Assembly (NCBI GenBank): GCA_028287225.1
Contig: JAQBPZ010000391.1
Span: forward strand, 1 to 7,140
Length of the DNA: 7,140 nt
Direction: 5' to 3'
Source of the DNA: Gemmatimonadota bacterium
Lineage (GTDB): Bacteria; Gemmatimonadota; Gemmatimonadetes; Gemmatimonadales; Gemmatimonadaceae
Below are positions 4,179 through 7,140 of this stretch, piece after piece; position 1 is the stretch's first letter, and the number at the start of each line of letters is the position of its first letter. Below the pieces are notes generated by a model. That model was not told where the DNA came from, made no database searches, and saw only the letters and a program-made list of their open reading frames with translations. Position numbers and translations under genes: made by a program.

Positions 4179-6847
4179 GCGCCCTGCACCGCGCGCGCGC
4201 GCACCACCTCGAGCGTCGCCTTCACCTTGTCGGCATGGATCACGAGCAGGTCGTCCTCGCCGATCAGGTCCAGGCCGCGGTTGATGGCCTCGTCCTCCTC
4301 GTACATCACCTCCACCTGGTCCGGCTCCAGCCCCCCCGCCACGAGCCCCTCGGTGAGCAGCCGCGCGATCTCGCCGCGCCCGCGTCCCCGACGGTCGATG
4401 TCCTCCTTGATGATCACCTTGTCGAAGCGCGCGCACAGGCGCCCCGCCTCGCGGATGTCCTCGTCGCGGCGGTCGCCCGGCACGGTCAGCACGCAGTACC
4501 GGTTGGCGGCCGGCGTGCGGAACACGAAGTCCACCAGCCCGGCGATCGCCGCGGCGTTGTGCGCGTAGTCCACGAGCACCCGCCCGCCGCCGCGCACCTG
4601 GATCATGTTCATCCGGCCCGGCGTCGTCGTCGGCGACGGGAAGAACGAGAGCAGCCCCGCGCGGATGTCGTCGTACCGCATGCCCTGCACGTACGCCGCC
4701 GCCATCGCGGCGAGCACGTTGTCGCGCTGGAACCGCGCCGCGCCGCCGAGGGTGAGGGGCACGTCGTGCTCGGCGGCGATCGGGATGCGCAGCCGTCCGC
4801 GACGGATGACGAAGGTGTCCTCCTCCACCACGGCCGCGATGCCGCCGCGCGTCACGTGATCGGTGACGATCTCGTTCTCGCCGTACTCGCTCGCGGAGAA
4901 GAGCACGATGTCCGCCCCCGTGCGCTCGCGCATCGCATAGACCAGGGGATCGTCGGCGTTGAGCACCGCGTGCCCCTCGCGCTTGGTGATCGCCGGCACC
5001 ACGCTCTTCACCGCCGCGAGCTGCTCCACCGTGTGGATGCCGCGCAGGCCGAGGTGGTCGGCGCTCACGTTCAGCACCACGCCCACGTCCACCTCGTCGA
5101 AGCCGAGGCCCGCGCGGAGAATGCCCCCGCGCGCCGTCTCGAGCACCGCGACCTCCACCGTCGGGTTCGTGAGGATGATGTTCGCGGCGAACGGCCCGGT
5201 CATGTCGCCTTCCATGACGAGCCGGTTCTGGAGGTACACGCCGTCGGTGGTGGTGAAGCCCACCGTCCGGCCCATGTTGCGGAAGAGGTGCGCGATCAGC
5301 CGCGTCGTCGTCGTCTTGCCGTTCGTGCCGGTCACCGCGATGACCGGGATCGTGGAGTCGGTCCCGGGCGGATACAGCATCTCCACGATCGGCGCGCCGA
5401 CGTTCCGCGGCTTGCCCTCCGTGGGGTGCGTGTGCATCCGGATGCCGGGGCCGGCATTGACCTCGATGATCACCGCCTTGTTCTCGCGGAACGGCACCGA
5501 GATGTCGGGGCTCATCACGTCGATGCCCCCGATGTCCAGCCCCACGGCCGCCGCGGCCATCTCGCACGCCGTGACGTTGTCCGGATGCATCTCTTCCGTG
5601 CGGTCGATCGACGTGCCGCCGGTGGAGAGATTGGCCGTCTGCCGAAGCCACACCTCCTCTCCCGCGGCCGGCACGGTGTCCAGGGTCCGCCCGCTCATCG
5701 CGAGGTAGCGCTCCGTGGCACTGTCGGCTGGCAGGTGCGTGAGGATCTTGGCGTGCCCGATGCCGCGGCGCGGATCCGTGTTCTCCTTCGCGATGAGCGC
5801 GCGGATCGTCTGCCGCCCGTCGCCGAACACCCGGGCCGGCACCCGTTCGGCGCACGCGACCACCTTGCCGTCGATCACGAGCACGCGGTGGTCGTTGCCG
5901 TCGGCGAACTGCTCCACCACGATGCGCCGGCCGAATGCCGCGGCCTCGTCCCATGCGGCGCGCAGCTCGTCCGGCCCCCCCAGCCGCGTGGAGATGCCGC
6001 GGCCGTGCGAGGCGTCGAGCGGCTTCAGGATCACCGGGTAGCCGATCTCCTCAGCCACTTCCAGCGCGCCTTCCAGCGTCCGCACCGCATCGCCGCGCGG
6101 CACCGGAAGGCCGATGTTGCCGAGCACGCGCTTCGTCTCGTTCTTGTCCTGCGCGATGTCCACGGCGATTGAGCTCGTGCGGTCCGTGACCGTCGCCTGG
6201 ATGCGCCGCAGGTTGCGGCCGAGGCCGAGCTGCACGAGCGACCGGGAGTTGAGGCGGCGGACGGGAATCCCGCGTCGGCGCGCCTCCTCCACGATGGAGC
6301 CCGTGGACGGGCCCAGGCGGACCGACTCGTACATGCGCTGGAGGTCCTCGATCATCTGCGCGGTGTCGATCGGCTCCCCGCTGATGCAGGCGCGGACGAG
6401 GCGCCCGGCCTCGTGCATGCTCTCCACCCCTACCGCTTCCTCCTCGTACGCCACGATCACCCAGTGCACGCCTTCGTCGCCCGACGGCACCACACGGCCG
6501 AAGCTCACGTCGCTGCCGGCGAGCGTCTGCAGCTCCAGCGCCACGTGCTCGAGCACGTGCGGCAGGCGGGTGCCCTCGTAGAGCCGCTCCACGAAGCCGC
6601 CCGCCGATCCGCGGCTGCACGGATGCTCGGAGAGGGTGGGCAGCGCGGTCACGAGCCGGTCGCTGAAGCCCGGCAGGTCGGCGGTGCTCAGCCCTTCCAG
6701 CGATCCGCAGCGGACGTCGCACGCGATGACCGGCGCGAGGCGCCAGTAGTTGGGGCCGCGCAGTGGTCGGACGCGCGAGACGCGCAGGTCGGACGCATCC
6801 ACGTCGGAGCCGGATTCGGGGGACTGGACTGCGGAGGTGGTGGCCAT
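4175..6847 (-). CDS. cphA: Cyanophycin synthetase, full-length three-domain
   Basis: An 890-residue enzyme, the usual CphA1 size. It extends cyanophycin with ATP, alternately adding Asp to the backbone and Arg to the Asp side chain. The N-domain (about 25-165) includes EHPCS, GGF and HVLEH (97-101) followed by ALELQ. The ATP-grasp domain (about 220-490) shows DKNETKR (234-240), YPVILKP with Lys275, VVEQF with Glu312, the ANLSTGGTSID loop (405-415), GGIDVMSPD (440-448) and EVNAGPGIRMH (462-472). The Mur-ligase domain (about 500-890) has P-loop GTNGKTT (507-513, Lys511), GFTTTDGVY, LETARGGILRAGL (569-581), SADHLG (595-600), LNADDPL (629-635), TTTPGRMN and VDYAHN (759-764). All hallmark motifs of both active sites are intact, so it should be active. 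It leads a three-gene operon with a CphA-like protein and a cyanophycinase. No Shine-Dalgarno is seen before the ATG at 6847, which matches the expected N-terminus. Arg versus Lys preference cannot be read by eye. Confidence 0.96.
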   Translation of the reverse strand: MATTSAVQSPESGSDVDASDLRVSRVRPLRGPNYWRLAPVIACDVRCGSLEGLSTADLPGFSDRLVTALPTLSEHPCSRGSAGGFVERLYEGTRLPHVLEHVALELQTLAGSDVSFGRVVPSGDEGVHWVIVAYEEEAVGVESMHEAGRLVRACISGEPIDTAQMIEDLQRMYESVRLGPSTGSIVEEARRRGIPVRRLNSRSLVQLGLGRNLRRIQATVTDRTSSIAVDIAQDKNETKRVLGNIGLPVPRGDAVRTLEGALEVAEEIGYPVILKPLDASHGRGISTRLGGPDELRAAWDEAAAFGRRIVVEQFADGNDHRVLVIDGKVVACAERVPARVFGDGRQTIRALIAKENTDPRRGIGHAKILTHLPADSATERYLAMSGRTLDTVPAAGEEVWLRQTANLSTGGTSIDRTEEMHPDNVTACEMAAAAVGLDIGGIDVMSPDISVPFRENKAVIIEVNAGPGIRMHTHPTEGKPRNVGAPIVEMLYPPGTDSTIPVIAVTGTNGKTTTTRLIAHLFRNMGRTVGFTTTDGVYLQNRLVMEGDMTGPFAANIILTNPTVEVAVLETARGGILRAGLGFDEVDVGVVLNVSADHLGLRGIHTVEQLAAVKSVVPAITKREGHAVLNADDPLVYAMRERTGADIVLFSASEYGENEIVTDHVTRGGIAAVVEEDTFVIRRGRLRIPIAAEHDVPLTLGGAARFQRDNVLAAMAAAYVQGMRYDDIRAGLLSFFPSPTTTPGRMNMIQVRGGGRVLVDYAHNAAAIAGLVDFVFRTPAANRYCVLTVPGDRRDEDIREAGRLCARFDKVIIKEDIDRRGRGRGEIARLLTEGLVAGGLEPDQVEVMYEEDEAINRGLDLIGEDDLLVIHADKVKATLEVVRARAVQGA

Positions 6848-7027
6848 GGTGGGAAACGGTGTGACAGGGAAAGCGCGGGGTTCGCGCCGGCGGCGAAGGG
6901 GGCAATTCGCATTCCCGCGGGGCCTCCCCCCCTGCCGCGTCCGGCGCGAGCGCTGCTCGACGCTAGCATGGTTGGTGCATTCACGGCAGTCACGAGCGGC
7001 TTCAGCCTACCTACCGGAGAGCGCACC
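6848..7027. promoter_or_regulatory. Divergent intergenic region upstream of cphA
   Basis: This 180-bp spacer separates cphA (leftward) from a rightward gene and must hold the operon promoter unless transcription starts elsewhere. A candidate leftward promoter, read on the minus strand, is GTGACT near 6990 with CATGCT 17 nt later near 6970. It matches the sigma-70 consensus at only 4 of 6 and 3 of 6 positions. On the plus strand TAGCAT (6964-6969) is -10-like but lacks a -35. A C-rich run occurs at 6921-6933. No clear operator, riboswitch or ARG-box-like palindrome was found. Confidence 0.25.
7016..7021 (+). promoter_or_regulatory. Shine-Dalgarno site of the rightward gene
   Basis: GGAGAG lies 6 nt before the ATG at 7028. 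It is the only strong Shine-Dalgarno in the window and fixes the start of the truncated gene at the right edge. Confidence 0.65.
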
Positions 7028-7140
7028 ATGTCCGATCAACCATCTGCCGACCACCCCGCCCAGGGGAGAGCGCCGGCCCGACCGGTCGCCGAGCCCCGGC
7101 AGGCGTCGGCGCCCTCGGCGCCGCGCCCGCGCAAGCTGGA
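7028..7140 (+). CDS. Unknown protein, N-terminal fragment
   Basis: An ATG at 7028 with a good Shine-Dalgarno (GGAGAG at 7016) opens a frame that runs off the right edge after 37 codons. The visible part (starting MSDQPSADHPAQGR and ending APSAPRPRKL) is rich in Pro, Ala, Ser and Arg with no hydrophobic segment. It is therefore a disordered, soluble N-terminal tail and not a signal peptide. The folded domain lies outside the window and I do not recognise the family. It diverges from the cphA operon across 180 bp, so it may share regulatory DNA with it, but no functional link can be claimed. Confidence 0.55.
   Translation, partial: MSDQPSADHPAQGRAPARPVAEPRQASAPSAPRPRKL

Noticed and set aside
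4179..5954. Open frame upstream of the mini-CphA suggesting a 945-residue protein
   Set aside because: The extra part overlaps cphA in another frame and has Arg/Gly/Ala-rich non-protein-like composition; GTG 4178 with the 4-nt overlap is a natural start.
4235..6172. 645-residue plus-strand frame antisense to cphA
   Set aside because: His/Arg/Val/Asp-rich composition is the mirror of cphA codon bias in GC-rich DNA; no domain or motif is recognisable.
4175..6847. CphA as a MurE or other peptidoglycan Mur ligase
   Set aside because: The N-domain plus ATP-grasp plus Mur-ligase order, the length and the LETARGGILRAGL motif are specific to cyanophycin synthetase.

Overview
This is a GC-rich bacterial window built around a cyanophycin (multi-L-arginyl-poly-L-aspartate) storage-polymer locus. 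The base composition and the neighbouring gene pair (a GDPD-type membrane-domain protein followed by what looks like a DUF4129 protein) recall Gemmatimonadota or related high-GC environmental bacteria. That placement is an inference; no marker gene is present.

Layout. Positions 1-1037 (minus strand) hold two membrane-protein genes unrelated to cyanophycin: a six-helix-like GDPD-membrane-domain protein (1037-258) and, 13 bp downstream, the 5' part of a probable DUF4129 protein that runs off the left edge. A 129-bp divergent spacer separates them from a plus-strand cyanophycinase (1167-2078). A 130-bp convergent spacer (2079-2208) follows; it carries a strong 31-bp inverted repeat and a tandem 32-bp direct repeat. 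A tightly packed minus-strand operon then reads right to left: cphA (6847-4175), a short CphA-like protein (4178-3117, start overlapping the cphA stop by 4 nt) and a second cyanophycinase (3129-2209, overlapping the previous gene by 13 nt). A 180-bp divergent spacer leads to a plus-strand gene (7028 onward) of which only the Pro/Ala-rich N-terminus is visible.

How the genes work together. CphA builds the polymer from Asp and Arg using ATP: its ATP-grasp half adds Asp and its Mur-ligase half adds Arg. The two S51-family cyanophycinases are expected to cut it back to beta-Asp-Arg dipeptides. No isoaspartyl dipeptidase, which would complete breakdown, is visible in this window.

The most unusual element is the middle operon gene. 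It joins a well-preserved CphA N-terminal domain (metal-site-like HxxEH motif intact) to a shrunken Mur-ligase core whose P-loop and other catalytic motifs are degraded, and it has no ATP-grasp domain. It looks like a non-synthetic accessory protein, perhaps a polymer-binding, primer-making or regulatory partner of CphA. The second notable point is that the two cyanophycinases differ at one substrate-pocket position (Gln versus Thr).
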